The notes under the pieces were generated by a model, which saw only the letters and a list, made by a program, of their open reading frames with translations, had not been told where the DNA came from and did no database searches. Position numbers and translations under genes: made by a program. DNA of 64,000 nucleotides from positions 62,001 through 126,000 of the forward strand of contig NZ_VMSO01000008.1 in NCBI RefSeq assembly GCF_008691045.1, read 5' to 3'. Numbering within the stretch: position 1 is the stretch's first letter; each line of letters opens with the position of its first letter. Below are positions 46,262-54,161 of this stretch, piece by piece. The stretch comes from Mediterraneibacter catenae (lineage in GTDB: Bacteria; Bacillota; Clostridia; Lachnospirales; Lachnospiraceae).

Positions 46262-47233
46262 TTATTCTTCATCTGAAAATAGTATTCTGATTTGTTCTAT
46301 AAATTCATCAGGTTTTTCCACATGGGGAAGTTGTTTTGTATTATCTATTCCAACTATTTCTATAGAAGGTAATTGATTCTGGTATTGACTTGCGGAAAGT
46401 GTGTTTTCAGGATTTCCATTTCCAATAATAATAAATATGCTGTTGTTTAATTTACTGAGACAGAATAATATATTTGCATTTGTATATCTTGATTTCTGAC
46501 ATGCGTAGAGATATTTTGAACGTCCTCTGTCTTTGTGTGAAGATTCAAAGCATGTCAAAATATCTTTTTCACTCACAGCATTCTGGTCATAATAATAGGA
46601 AGACTTAAAATCCTGTGAAATTGTGCGCTTGTTTATTTTCATATTGTATATAAAAGTGCCTATAACAGGAGTAAAGAGCAGATGTTTAATTAATTTTGTG
46701 CGTTTAGTCGGTACCTTGGCAAGTGAGATAAGATTCTGAGGATTGATCATAGTAATCCGATTAATGATAGTTTCATCATTTGCACTCGCCATCAGTACAA
46801 ATGACGAAGAATCGCCGGATACAATAATATCAGTTTTCTCTCCAATCACATGTTTGATAAAATCAGTAATCAACTGCACATATAAGAAATTTGTATATGT
46901 TAAAGCCGGATGATCCGAACATCCGCAGCCTAATAAATCAATAGAATATACTGTATTTGTTTTTGAAAGTTCTCCCTCGATATTTTTCCATTCATCAGAA
47001 GATGAACAGACATTAAAATTATGTACAAGAAGAATAGGAGATCCGTTTCCTTTCTTTTTGTAGGCAATTTTTCCGAATCTCCAATTGTAGTATTTATATG
47101 AATCTTTATTTAAATAATCGTCTGCAGTTGCAATATAGGAAAAAACTCTATTAATAATATGCATTGTTCCCAGCATAGCACCTGTGAATGTAGCAACAAA
47201 ACCAACTTTTCTTTTCCAGCCCAAAAATATCAC
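46262..47233 (-). CDS. Alpha/beta-hydrolase fold protein
   Basis: The 323-aa protein has a hydrophobic N-terminal segment (VGFVATFTGAMLGTMHIIN), possibly a membrane anchor, then an alpha/beta-hydrolase core. ILLVHNFNVCSSSDEW holds the oxyanion region, DLLGCGCSD follows strand 4, and the nucleophile elbow is SGDSSSF (Ser in GxSxS). A C-terminal PHVEKPDEF has the catalytic-type His. The substrate is unknown. It is on the minus strand against the fork direction and sits where Bacillus has noc between rsmG and parA. Confidence 0.85.
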   Translation of the reverse strand: MIFLGWKRKVGFVATFTGAMLGTMHIINRVFSYIATADDYLNKDSYKYYNWRFGKIAYKKKGNGSPILLVHNFNVCSSSDEWKNIEGELSKTNTVYSIDLLGCGCSDHPALTYTNFLYVQLITDFIKHVIGEKTDIIVSGDSSSFVLMASANDETIINRITMINPQNLISLAKVPTKRTKLIKHLLFTPVIGTFIYNMKINKRTISQDFKSSYYYDQNAVSEKDILTCFESSHKDRGRSKYLYACQKSRYTNANILFCLSKLNNSIFIIIGNGNPENTLSASQYQNQLPSIEIVGIDNTKQLPHVEKPDEFIEQIRILFSDEE

Positions 47234-47298
47234 CTACTTTCAATATTTATAATTATTATACTACAGGTCATGGGTCAAGTAAAGCAATCACTTCTTAA

Positions 47299-47314
47299 TG
47301 TTTCACGTGAAACA
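47299..47314. promoter_or_regulatory. parS site 1
   Basis: TGTTTCACGTGAAACA is a perfect 16-bp match to the consensus ParB/Spo0J binding site, directly upstream of parA-parB. Confidence 0.97.
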
Positions 47315-47408
47315 TTAAATTTATAATTTCAGCAATAGATTTTTTGTGTGCAAATCAAAAGTAAATTGCTGTGCTGAAAAATTATGAAAAATGTACAATA
47401 AAAAGAAA

Positions 47409-47424
47409 TGTTTCACGTGAAACA
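47409..47424. promoter_or_regulatory. parS site 2
   Basis: This is a second perfect TGTTTCACGTGAAACA, 110 bp from the first, ~75 bp before the parA start. Paired sites should nucleate ParB spreading, SMC loading and possibly parA autoregulation. Confidence 0.97.
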
Positions 47425-47498
47425 TTTTATGGAATAATAATGAAAATATGATATAATATAAAAGTATCTACTATGATGAGTTGTATTAGGAGGCAAAC

Positions 47499-48266
47499 AT
47501 GGGGAGAATTATTGCAATTGCCAATCAAAAGGGTGGAGTAGGAAAGACAACTACTGCCATTAATCTTTCTTCATCCCTTGCCAGTATGGGCAAAAAAGTA
47601 CTTTCACTTGATATGGATCCACAGGGAAATATGACTAGTGGATTAGGTGTTGATAAGGATGAAGCTGAAAAGACAGTTTATGATCTTATTATAGGCAATG
47701 CAGGGGTAGAAGAGTGCATTTGTAGAGATGCATTGGAAAATATAGATGTGCTGCCATCTAATATTGATCTTTCTGCAGCAGAGATAGAATTAATAGGCGT
47801 GGACAATAAAGAATATATTCTTAAAAATGAAATTGATAAAGTCAAAGATAATTATGATTTTATTATTATAGATTGTCCGCCGGCTCTCAGCATGCTGACA
47901 ATAAATGCAATGACTACTGCTGATTCAGTTATCGTACCTATACAGTGTGAATACTACGCACTTGAGGGATTGAGCCAGTTAATACATACAATAGAACTGG
48001 TAAAAGAGAGACTGAATCCGCATCTTGAAATAGAAGGCGTCGTATTCACTATGTATGACGCAAGAACAAATCTGTCACTTCAGGTTGTTGAAAATGTAAA
48101 AGATAATCTGAACCAGAATATATACAAAACTATAATACCGAGAAATATCAGGCTTGCAGAGGCGCCGAGTTATGGTATGCCAATTAATCTCTATGATCCA
48201 AAATCTACAGGAGCAGAAAGCTATATGCTGTTAGCAGAAGAAGTAATCAATAAAGGAGAAGAATAG
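47499..48266 (+). CDS. parA: Chromosome partitioning ATPase ParA/Soj
   Basis: This is a Walker-type ATPase that works with ParB on origin segregation and regulates DnaA in Bacillus. The 255-aa protein has the deviant Walker A KGGVGKTTTAINLS (11-24), LDMDPQGN, the Walker B-like IIIDCPPALSML and the C-terminal IPRNIRLAEAPSYGMP motif. RBS TAGGAGG precedes the ATG. parB starts 2 bp after its stop. Confidence 0.97.
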   Translation: MGRIIAIANQKGGVGKTTTAINLSSSLASMGKKVLSLDMDPQGNMTSGLGVDKDEAEKTVYDLIIGNAGVEECICRDALENIDVLPSNIDLSAAEIELIGVDNKEYILKNEIDKVKDNYDFIIIDCPPALSMLTINAMTTADSVIVPIQCEYYALEGLSQLIHTIELVKERLNPHLEIEGVVFTMYDARTNLSLQVVENVKDNLNQNIYKTIIPRNIRLAEAPSYGMPINLYDPKSTGAESYMLLAEEVINKGEE

Positions 48267-48268
48267 AT

Positions 48269-49186
48269 ATGGCAGTAAAGAGAAATGGACTGGGAAAAGG
48301 TCTGGACAGCCTGATCCCTAATAAAAGCAGTAAAGCACCATCATCTGATGAAAAGCAGACTCCAAATACTGAAAAAGCAGAAGAAAGTACAGGTACAGGG
48401 GAAATTCTGGTCAAAATTAACGAGGTAGAGCCAAATAGAGATCAGCCAAGAAAGGATTTTGATGAAGATTCCCTTATGGAACTTGCCGACTCTATTAAGC
48501 AATTCGGCATTTTACAGCCTCTTATAGTTCAGAAGAAGAAAGACTATTATGAAATCATAGCAGGTGAAAGAAGATGGAGAGCTGCCAAATTGGCAGGTAT
48601 AAAAGAAGTTCCTATTATAGTAAAGGAATACACCAACCAGGAAATAGTAGAAATCTCCCTTATCGAAAATATTCAGCGGGAAAATCTGAATCCAATAGAA
48701 GAAGCGATGGCATATAAGAGACTCCTTGAAGAATTTAACCTTAAGCAGGATGAAGTGGCTGAAAGAGTGTCAAAGAGCAGAACTGCGGTTACTAATTCTA
48801 TGAGGCTCCTAAAGCTCAGTGAGCGTGTACAGCAAATGATCGTGGATGACATGATCAGTACAGGACATGCAAGAGCTCTTCTTGCTATCGATGACGAAGA
48901 ACAGCAATATATGCTTGCAAATAAGATTTTTGATGAAAAATTGAGTGTACGTGAGACGGAAAAACTGGTTAAGACACTAAAAAATCCTAAGAAAGAAGTA
49001 AAAAAAATCAAACAAGAACGCATGTTCGTCTACAATGATCTTGCAGATCATATGAAAAATATCATTGGAACGAAAGTAAGTGTCAATCCAAAAGCGAATG
49101 GAAAAGGAAAAATAGAGATAGAATATTATTCAGAAGATGAACTGGAAAGAATATACGATCTGATAATGTCTATTCAGAATAAATAA
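48269..49186 (+). CDS. parB: Chromosome partitioning protein ParB/Spo0J
   Basis: This CTP-dependent DNA clamp loads at parS. The 305-aa protein begins RNGLGKGLDSLIPNK, has the CTP-binding GERRWRAAKLAG motif, the ENIQRENLNPIEEA segment and the HTH region (LKQDEVAERVSKSRTAVTNSM), and ends with a dimerisation domain. Two parS sites lie just upstream of the operon. The RBS is AAAGGAG. Confidence 0.97.
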   Translation: MAVKRNGLGKGLDSLIPNKSSKAPSSDEKQTPNTEKAEESTGTGEILVKINEVEPNRDQPRKDFDEDSLMELADSIKQFGILQPLIVQKKKDYYEIIAGERRWRAAKLAGIKEVPIIVKEYTNQEIVEISLIENIQRENLNPIEEAMAYKRLLEEFNLKQDEVAERVSKSRTAVTNSMRLLKLSERVQQMIVDDMISTGHARALLAIDDEEQQYMLANKIFDEKLSVRETEKLVKTLKNPKKEVKKIKQERMFVYNDLADHMKNIIGTKVSVNPKANGKGKIEIEYYSEDELERIYDLIMSIQNK

Positions 49187-49257
49187 ATGGAGAAAAGAAA
49201 AGGGAAAAAGACGGTGAAGAAGAGGGAGATATATGATTAAAAGGAGATGTATATTAG

Positions 49258-49785
49258 ATGAATGGAATACTGGGGAGTCTTGGGATTGACCCTTTTTATT
49301 TGTTTATAGTTGTATTTATATTACAGATAGTTTTGATTGTTCTTCTTGTTATATTATATAATAAATATAAGCGTTTGCAGAAAAGCTACTCGACGTTTAT
49401 GAAAGGGAGAAATGGAAAAAATCTTGAAAAAAGCATCTTTAAAAAATTTGCAGAACTGGAAGAAATATCAGAACTTGTAAGAGAAAATGAAGAGAAAATA
49501 AAAGGAATCTCTAAAAAAATGGAAAGTCATTACCAGAAAGTAGGAATCGTAAAGTACGATGCATTTCACGAAATGGGTGGAAACTTAAGCTTTGCACTTA
49601 CTATGCTGGATGAGAATGACAATGGATGGATTTTCAATGCCATGCACAGCAGAGAAGGTTGTTATACCTATATTAAAGAAATCGTAAAAGGTGAAAGTTA
49701 TATCGAACTTTCAGAAGAAGAGCAGCAATGCCTGGAAAAAGCAATCTATCAGGAAGAATATGATATAAAAGATATGAAAGAATAA
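49258..49785 (+). CDS. DUF4446 membrane-anchored protein
   Basis: The 175-aa protein has an N-terminal transmembrane helix (FYLFIVVFILQIVLIVLLVIL), then a predicted coiled coil (about 40-85), and the conserved KVGIVKYDAFHEMGGNLSFA and MHSREGCYTYIKEI segments of DUF4446. This family is typically encoded immediately after parB in Clostridia. A link to chromosome segregation is suggested by position only. Confidence 0.92.
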   Translation: MNGILGSLGIDPFYLFIVVFILQIVLIVLLVILYNKYKRLQKSYSTFMKGRNGKNLEKSIFKKFAELEEISELVRENEEKIKGISKKMESHYQKVGIVKYDAFHEMGGNLSFALTMLDENDNGWIFNAMHSREGCYTYIKEIVKGESYIELSEEEQQCLEKAIYQEEYDIKDMKE

Positions 49786-49807
49786 GAAGAATGAGAGGAC
49801 AAACAAT

Positions 49808-51094
49808 ATGTTAGACATCAAATTTTTAAGAACAAATCCGGATATTGTAAAGCAAAATATCAAGAATAAATTTCAGGATGAAAAGCTTCCTTTGGTGGAT
49901 GAAGTAATCGAACTTGACCAGAGAAACAGAGAGATTAAGCAGGAAGTGGAGGCACTTCGTGCTGAGAAGAACAAAGCTTCAAAACAGATCGGTGCTATGA
50001 TGGCACAGAAAAAATTTGATGAAGCAGAGGCATTAAAAAAGAAAGTATCCGAGAGCGCAGGAAGAATCGATGAACTTTCAGTCGAGGAAAAAGAAGTAGA
50101 AGAGAAGATCAAAAAGATCATGATGACAATTCCGAATATCATTGATCCGTCTGTTCCGATTGGAAAAGATGACAGTGAGAATGTTGAGCTTGAGAGATTC
50201 GGTGACCCTGTCGTACCCGATTTTGAGATACCATATCACACTGATATTATGGAATCATTTGAAGGAATCGATCTTGACAGTGCCAGAAAAGTTGCAGGAA
50301 ACGGATTCTATTATCTGATGGGAGATATTGCAAGACTTCATTCAGCAGTTATTGCGTATGCCCGTGATTTTATGATCGGAAGAGGATTTACGTACTGCGT
50401 GCCGCCATTTATGATCAGAAGTAATGTAGTAACAGGCGTTATGAGTTTTGCAGAGATGGACGCTATGATGTACAAGATCGAAGGAGAAGATCTTTATCTG
50501 ATCGGTACAAGTGAGCACTCCATGATCGGAAAATTCATCAATACACAGCTTACTGAAGATCAGCTTCCTCAGACACTGACAAGCTATTCACCATGTTTCA
50601 GAAAAGAAAAAGGCGCGCATGGTATAGAAGAACGAGGTGTATACAGAATTCATCAGTTTGAAAAACAAGAGATGATCGTTGTATGTAAACCGGAAGAAAG
50701 TATGGAGTGGTATGATAAATTATGGAAAAATACTGTAGATCTGTTCCGCTCGATGGATATTCCGGTACGTACATTGGAATGCTGTTCAGGAGATCTTGCG
50801 GATCTTAAAGTAAAATCTGTCGATGTCGAGGCATGGTCTCCGCGTCAGAAAAAATACTTTGAGGTAGGAAGCTGCTCAAATTTAGGTGATGCTCAGGCAA
50901 GAAGACTCGGAATCCGTGTCAAAGGAGAAAACGGAAATTATTTTGCTCACACATTAAATAATACGGTAGTCGCACCGCCAAGAATGCTTATTGCATTCCT
51001 TGAAAATAATCTTCAGGCAGACGGCTCTGTACGCATTCCGGAGGTGCTGAGACCGTATATGGGCGGGAATGAAAAGATCATTCCGAAAAAATAG
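49808..51094 (+). CDS. serS: Seryl-tRNA synthetase
   Basis: This class II synthetase charges tRNA-Ser. The 428-aa protein has the N-terminal long coiled-coil tRNA-binding arm (about 25-105) and the catalytic domain: motif 2 SPCFRKEKGAHGIEERGVYRIHQF-like segment (key residues Phe-Arg-Lys-Glu) and motif 3 (NGNYFAHTLNNTVVAPPRML; key residues Thr-Leu-Asn-Asn). TSEHSMIGKF is at the Ser-binding region. It lies downstream of the parAB unit with a 22-bp gap to the DUF4446 gene. Confidence 0.97.
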   Translation: MLDIKFLRTNPDIVKQNIKNKFQDEKLPLVDEVIELDQRNREIKQEVEALRAEKNKASKQIGAMMAQKKFDEAEALKKKVSESAGRIDELSVEEKEVEEKIKKIMMTIPNIIDPSVPIGKDDSENVELERFGDPVVPDFEIPYHTDIMESFEGIDLDSARKVAGNGFYYLMGDIARLHSAVIAYARDFMIGRGFTYCVPPFMIRSNVVTGVMSFAEMDAMMYKIEGEDLYLIGTSEHSMIGKFINTQLTEDQLPQTLTSYSPCFRKEKGAHGIEERGVYRIHQFEKQEMIVVCKPEESMEWYDKLWKNTVDLFRSMDIPVRTLECCSGDLADLKVKSVDVEAWSPRQKKYFEVGSCSNLGDAQARRLGIRVKGENGNYFAHTLNNTVVAPPRMLIAFLENNLQADGSVRIPEVLRPYMGGNEKIIPKK

Positions 51095-51130
51095 TCTGGG
51101 GCAGAAGAATATGAGGTAGATAAAAAGCAA

Positions 51131-52006
51131 ATGCATCAATATCTAAAAGCAATCGGATTCAATAATATCCGGGCAAGAAATGATCTTATCAGCATACTTG
51201 ATGATGTACAGGAGAATTTTAATCATCAGACAATCGTATCCTATCGTCCCGGCGAAGACTTTTGTGAGGTCAGAAAGGACTATGGACAGTGTATGGGAAT
51301 ATCTCTGTGTGGAGAGCTGGATGAAAATGATGTCTTTGAACCGGCATATTATTTTCCATATTTCCAGGGAAGCGGAATTAGTACTTATTCAGAAATTGCA
51401 GTAGAACGCAAGATAGAAAAAGAACAGTATGTCGGAATGTGCGAGGATTCCAGAATCGGGATCAGCCTGATATTTACACTGCAGAATGGAATTGAGTATA
51501 TGAGAGAGCGTCAGGCAGGGTTTGTAGATAATCTGACGACTTCAGTGACGCTCTCAGGATTATCTCTTTCAGGTACTATATTGCTTCCGGTGATAAAAGA
51601 TGAAAGTCGTCTCAAGAGCGAACGAGAAGCTTCTGATAACAGAAAGATGCTTCTGAATGCCGCGAGAAACGGAGATCAGACAGCGATAGAAACCTTGACA
51701 CTGGACGATATTGATACTTATTCTCAGGTGTCACGAAGACTTGTAAATGAAGATGTATTCTCCATTGTTGATACGTATTTTATGCCGTATGGAATAGAAT
51801 GTGATTTATATTCAATCATGGGTGAAATTCTGGCTGTCAGAAAGAGGAAAAATACATTGACCGGAGTAGAAGTGTACCAGATGAAGCTGAATGTAAATGA
51901 ACTGCAGTTTGATGTCTGTGTACCGACAGAGTCAGTAATGGGAGAGCCGGAAATCGGACGGAGATACAAAGGTACGATCTGGCTGCAGGGGTATATTAAT
52001 TTCTGA
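51131..52006 (+). CDS. DUF3881 protein
   Basis: The 291-aa soluble protein matches the DUF3881 pattern (MHQYLKAIGFNNIRARNDL at the N-terminus and VEVYQMKLNVNELQFDVCV near the C-terminus). The family is largely restricted to Lachnospiraceae and relatives and is often next to serS. There are no membrane segments or recognisable catalytic motif, and the function is unknown. It follows serS by 36 bp and is ended by the terminator at 52084-52111. Confidence 0.85.
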   Translation: MHQYLKAIGFNNIRARNDLISILDDVQENFNHQTIVSYRPGEDFCEVRKDYGQCMGISLCGELDENDVFEPAYYFPYFQGSGISTYSEIAVERKIEKEQYVGMCEDSRIGISLIFTLQNGIEYMRERQAGFVDNLTTSVTLSGLSLSGTILLPVIKDESRLKSEREASDNRKMLLNAARNGDQTAIETLTLDDIDTYSQVSRRLVNEDVFSIVDTYFMPYGIECDLYSIMGEILAVRKRKNTLTGVEVYQMKLNVNELQFDVCVPTESVMGEPEIGRRYKGTIWLQGYINF

Positions 52007-52083
52007 TAAAGTTGTTGAGAAATACAAAGAAATATGGTATATTAAATAATGCGTCTGGGACAGATGTAAAAATAATATAAGAT

Positions 52084-52111
52084 AAAAACAGTTGTATCAC
52101 AGACTGTTTTT
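52084..52111 (+). terminator. Terminator after serS-DUF3881
   Basis: AAAAACAGT (52084-52092) and ACTGTTTTT (52103-52111) form a perfect 9-bp stem ending in a T-run. Confidence 0.85.
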
Positions 52112-52117
52112 ATATAA

Positions 52118-52385
52118 GTTTCCGTAGCTCAGCAGGATAGAGCGACCGCCTCCTAAGGTGACGTCGGAACGTCCGCCTGAGTCAAAGAGGAAAAAAGTCA
52201 ACAGTTCGACAAAATAGTTAAAAACAGCGATAAAAAGCTGTTTTTATATAAGTTTCTGTAGCTCAGCAGGATAGAGCGTCCGCCTCCTAAGGTGACGTCG
52301 GAACGTCCGCCTGAGTCAAAGAGGAAAAAAGTCAACAGTTCAACAAAATAGTTAAAAACAGCGATAAAAAGCTGTTTTTATATAA
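52118..52385 (+). repeat. Two tandem 134-bp units carrying 5' halves of tRNA-Arg(CCU)
   Basis: Units start at 52118 and 52252; the intact tRNA starts at 52386, again 134 bp on. Each unit begins with ~39 nt of the tRNA through the anticodon loop (ending CTCCTAAG), then switches to a non-tRNA sequence (GTGACGTCGGAACG onward). Each ends with an AAAAACAGC/GCTGTTTTT terminator (52220-52245, 52354-52379). Unit 1 differs from the intact gene at two positions in the tRNA part; unit 2 matches it. They are candidate tRNA pseudogenes or attachment-site scars. Confidence 0.85.
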
Positions 52386-52459
52386 GTTTCTGTAGCTCAG
52401 CAGGATAGAGCGTCCGCCTCCTAAGCGGAAGGCCGGCGGTTCGAATCCGCCCAGGAACG
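52386..52459 (+). tRNA. tRNA-Arg (anticodon CCT)
   Basis: This 74-nt cloverleaf has acceptor GTTTCTG pairing with CAGGAAC, D-arm GCTCAGCAGGATAGAGC, anticodon stem CCGC/GCGG with loop CTCCTAA (anticodon CCT), T-arm GGCGGTTCGAATCCGCC and discriminator G. CCA is not encoded. A terminator follows at 52467-52510. It is the probable host attachment site of the element to the right. Confidence 0.95.
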
Positions 52460-52466
52460 TAACCGA

Positions 52467-52510
52467 GAAGCCGAAAATTCCTTGAAAAATCAAGGTTTTC
52501 GGCTTCTTTC
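52467..52510 (+). terminator. Terminator after tRNA-Arg
   Basis: GAAGCCGAAAA (52467-52477) pairs with TTTTCGGCTTC (52496-52506), with an inner CCTTG/CAAGG extension, followed by TTTC. Confidence 0.85.
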
Positions 52511-52547
52511 AATTTCTGAAAAAATCCGAACACTAAACCTAACGGCG

Positions 52548-52692
52548 ATTAGCAGTTCACAATTTGCTAATCGGACTCTGAACTGTACAATTCCATTAGC
52601 TGCTAATAATTAGCAGAAATGAAAGGATTTTTGCTAATGAAAAACGGCTTCCTGCTAATCAGAGCAAAATTTCTGCAAAAAATCCTGCTAAT
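52548..52692. repeat. Iteron-like array of ATTAGCA/TGCTAAT motifs
   Basis: Motifs lie at 52548 (ATTAGCA), 52565 (TGCTAAT), 52595 (ATTAGC), 52601 (TGCTAAT), 52609 (ATTAGCA), 52632, 52653 and 52686 (all TGCTAAT). That is eight within 145 bp, in both orientations. 52595-52607 forms a palindrome around one T. There is no gene here; DnaA-unrelated protein binding (initiator, excisionase or ParB-like) is inferred. Confidence 0.8.
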
Positions 52693-52837
52693 CAAAAAGT
52701 TGTACGTTCCTGTTTCAATGAAAATAAATCAAAGTAAATAGCGTTATAAATACATAGAGCACTTATGCTTTTTCAATGAATGAAATGCATGAGTGCTCTA
52801 TATTTTTGCTCAAAATCAGATTCGAAGGAGGAACAGT

Positions 52838-53896
52838 ATGGAATTCAATGAATTCAGAGAAAAGGTGAAGGTAGCTCTGCCGGACTTTCTCACGGACGAT
52901 CTTAGAAACGCGGAGATCAAAGATACTGCCGTGAACAAGCTGCAGGGCGAATCGTATTCGGGAATCTCTATTACGCCGGAAGGAAGCCGTGTAGGAGTAA
53001 GTATCAATCTGGAAGACGCTTTTCTGGATTATCAGACGGGAAGCCAGTTTACCGCAGTGATGAACAGACTGGCAGATACGCTTGTAGGAACACTGGGAGA
53101 ACGGAATCAGTTTGATCTTGGATTCCTTGCGGATTACAGTGCGGTGAAAAATATGCTCACAGTAGAAGTGGTTGGAAAAGATCAGAATGCCGAGATGCTT
53201 CAGTCTGTACCGCATCAGGAAATGGAAGATCTCGCTGCAGTCTACCGGATTGATCTCGGTGAAACGGAGAACGGAAATGCATCGGTTCTTATCACAAATG
53301 AGATGATGCGTAATTATGGTCTTACACAGGATCAGCTTCATCAGGATGCACTTGATGCATCGCAGCACACAATGAAACATAACATTCGGAGTATGGATGA
53401 AGTGCTTATGGGAATGGTGCAGAGTATGGGAATTGATCAGGAACAGCCGGTCATGTTTTCCAGTCCTTTGTATGTTGCGACAACGGAACGGGATATGTAT
53501 GGAGCAGGTGTACTGGCAGTTCCGTCTTTCTTTGACGATGCCGCTGAGAAACTGGACGGGAACTTTTATGTTCTGCCCTCATCTGTGCATGAAATTCTGC
53601 TGCTTCCGGACCGTTTCGCACCTGAGCCTCAGTTTTTAAAAGAAATGGTTCAGGATGTCAATGCAAATGAGGTAGATCCGAAAGACCGCCTTTCCGACAA
53701 TGTGTATCACTATGATGCAAAAGAAAGGATCTTTGAACTGGCTGAGAAATATGAGTGCCGGATGGAAGAAAAATCAAAAGATAAAAAACAGGAGAGACAT
53801 TCTGTGTTATCTGAACTGGGGAATAAGCAGAAAGAGTGCTCCGGATTTGAGAAGAAACCGGGGCGTACACCGAAAAAGACAGAGATGGAGATCTGA
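52838..53896 (+). CDS. DUF5688-family protein of the element
   Basis: The 352-aa soluble protein resembles the DUF5688 family frequent in Clostridia mobile elements: MEFNEFREKVKVALPDFL at the N-terminus, a central VPHQEMEDLAAVYRIDL and GNASVLITNEMM, then MYGAGVLAVPSFFDDAA and YVLPSSVHEILLLPD. The C-terminus is Lys/Glu-rich (EEKSKDKKQERHS). There are no membrane segments. The start with GAAGGAGG 6 nt upstream is preferred to an ATG 45 nt earlier. It is the first gene of the element next to the tRNA; its role is unknown. Confidence 0.85.
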   Translation: MEFNEFREKVKVALPDFLTDDLRNAEIKDTAVNKLQGESYSGISITPEGSRVGVSINLEDAFLDYQTGSQFTAVMNRLADTLVGTLGERNQFDLGFLADYSAVKNMLTVEVVGKDQNAEMLQSVPHQEMEDLAAVYRIDLGETENGNASVLITNEMMRNYGLTQDQLHQDALDASQHTMKHNIRSMDEVLMGMVQSMGIDQEQPVMFSSPLYVATTERDMYGAGVLAVPSFFDDAAEKLDGNFYVLPSSVHEILLLPDRFAPEPQFLKEMVQDVNANEVDPKDRLSDNVYHYDAKERIFELAEKYECRMEEKSKDKKQERHSVLSELGNKQKECSGFEKKPGRTPKKTEMEI

Positions 53897-53910
53897 GGAA
53901 GGAGAGAGGC

Positions 53911-54117
53911 ATGGCATACGGACAATATACCGAGGATAAGCCGAAAGACTGCCGTTACTGTTACTTCTGGGGCGGAAAGAAAAAGAGGTGTATGCTCGAT
54001 TCCTGTTATTATCAGCGGAAGCCGGAGAATGTAAACAGTGAGTGTTACGGCTGTCCTTACGGGCGCGCTCAGCCCTGCATCGGATGGTGTACCAGAAAAA
54101 TACTCCGTGATAAGTAA
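53911..54117 (+). CDS. Cys-rich small protein of the element
   Basis: The 68-aa protein has eight cysteines (14, 17, 27, 32, 45, 48, 56, 60) in CxxC pairs (CRYC and CYGC), with further single Cys in KRCMLDSC, AQPC and GWC. That pattern suggests a two-site zinc protein. It is basic and lacks a signal peptide. No family name is assigned. RBS GGAAGGAGAG precedes the ATG. It lies 14 bp after the DUF5688 gene and 44 bp before the RepA-like start, so it may be a small DNA- or RNA-binding accessory. Confidence 0.8.
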   Translation: MAYGQYTEDKPKDCRYCYFWGGKKKRCMLDSCYYQRKPENVNSECYGCPYGRAQPCIGWCTRKILRDK

Positions 54118-54161
54118 TTCGGATATAGATGCAGGCATATGGAAAAGGCAGTGGAGTGGAA

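Noticed and set aside
52118-52459. CRISPR or three functional tRNAs
   Set aside because: The 134-bp units are direct tandem copies without variable spacers, and the first two lack the 3' half needed to fold as tRNA.
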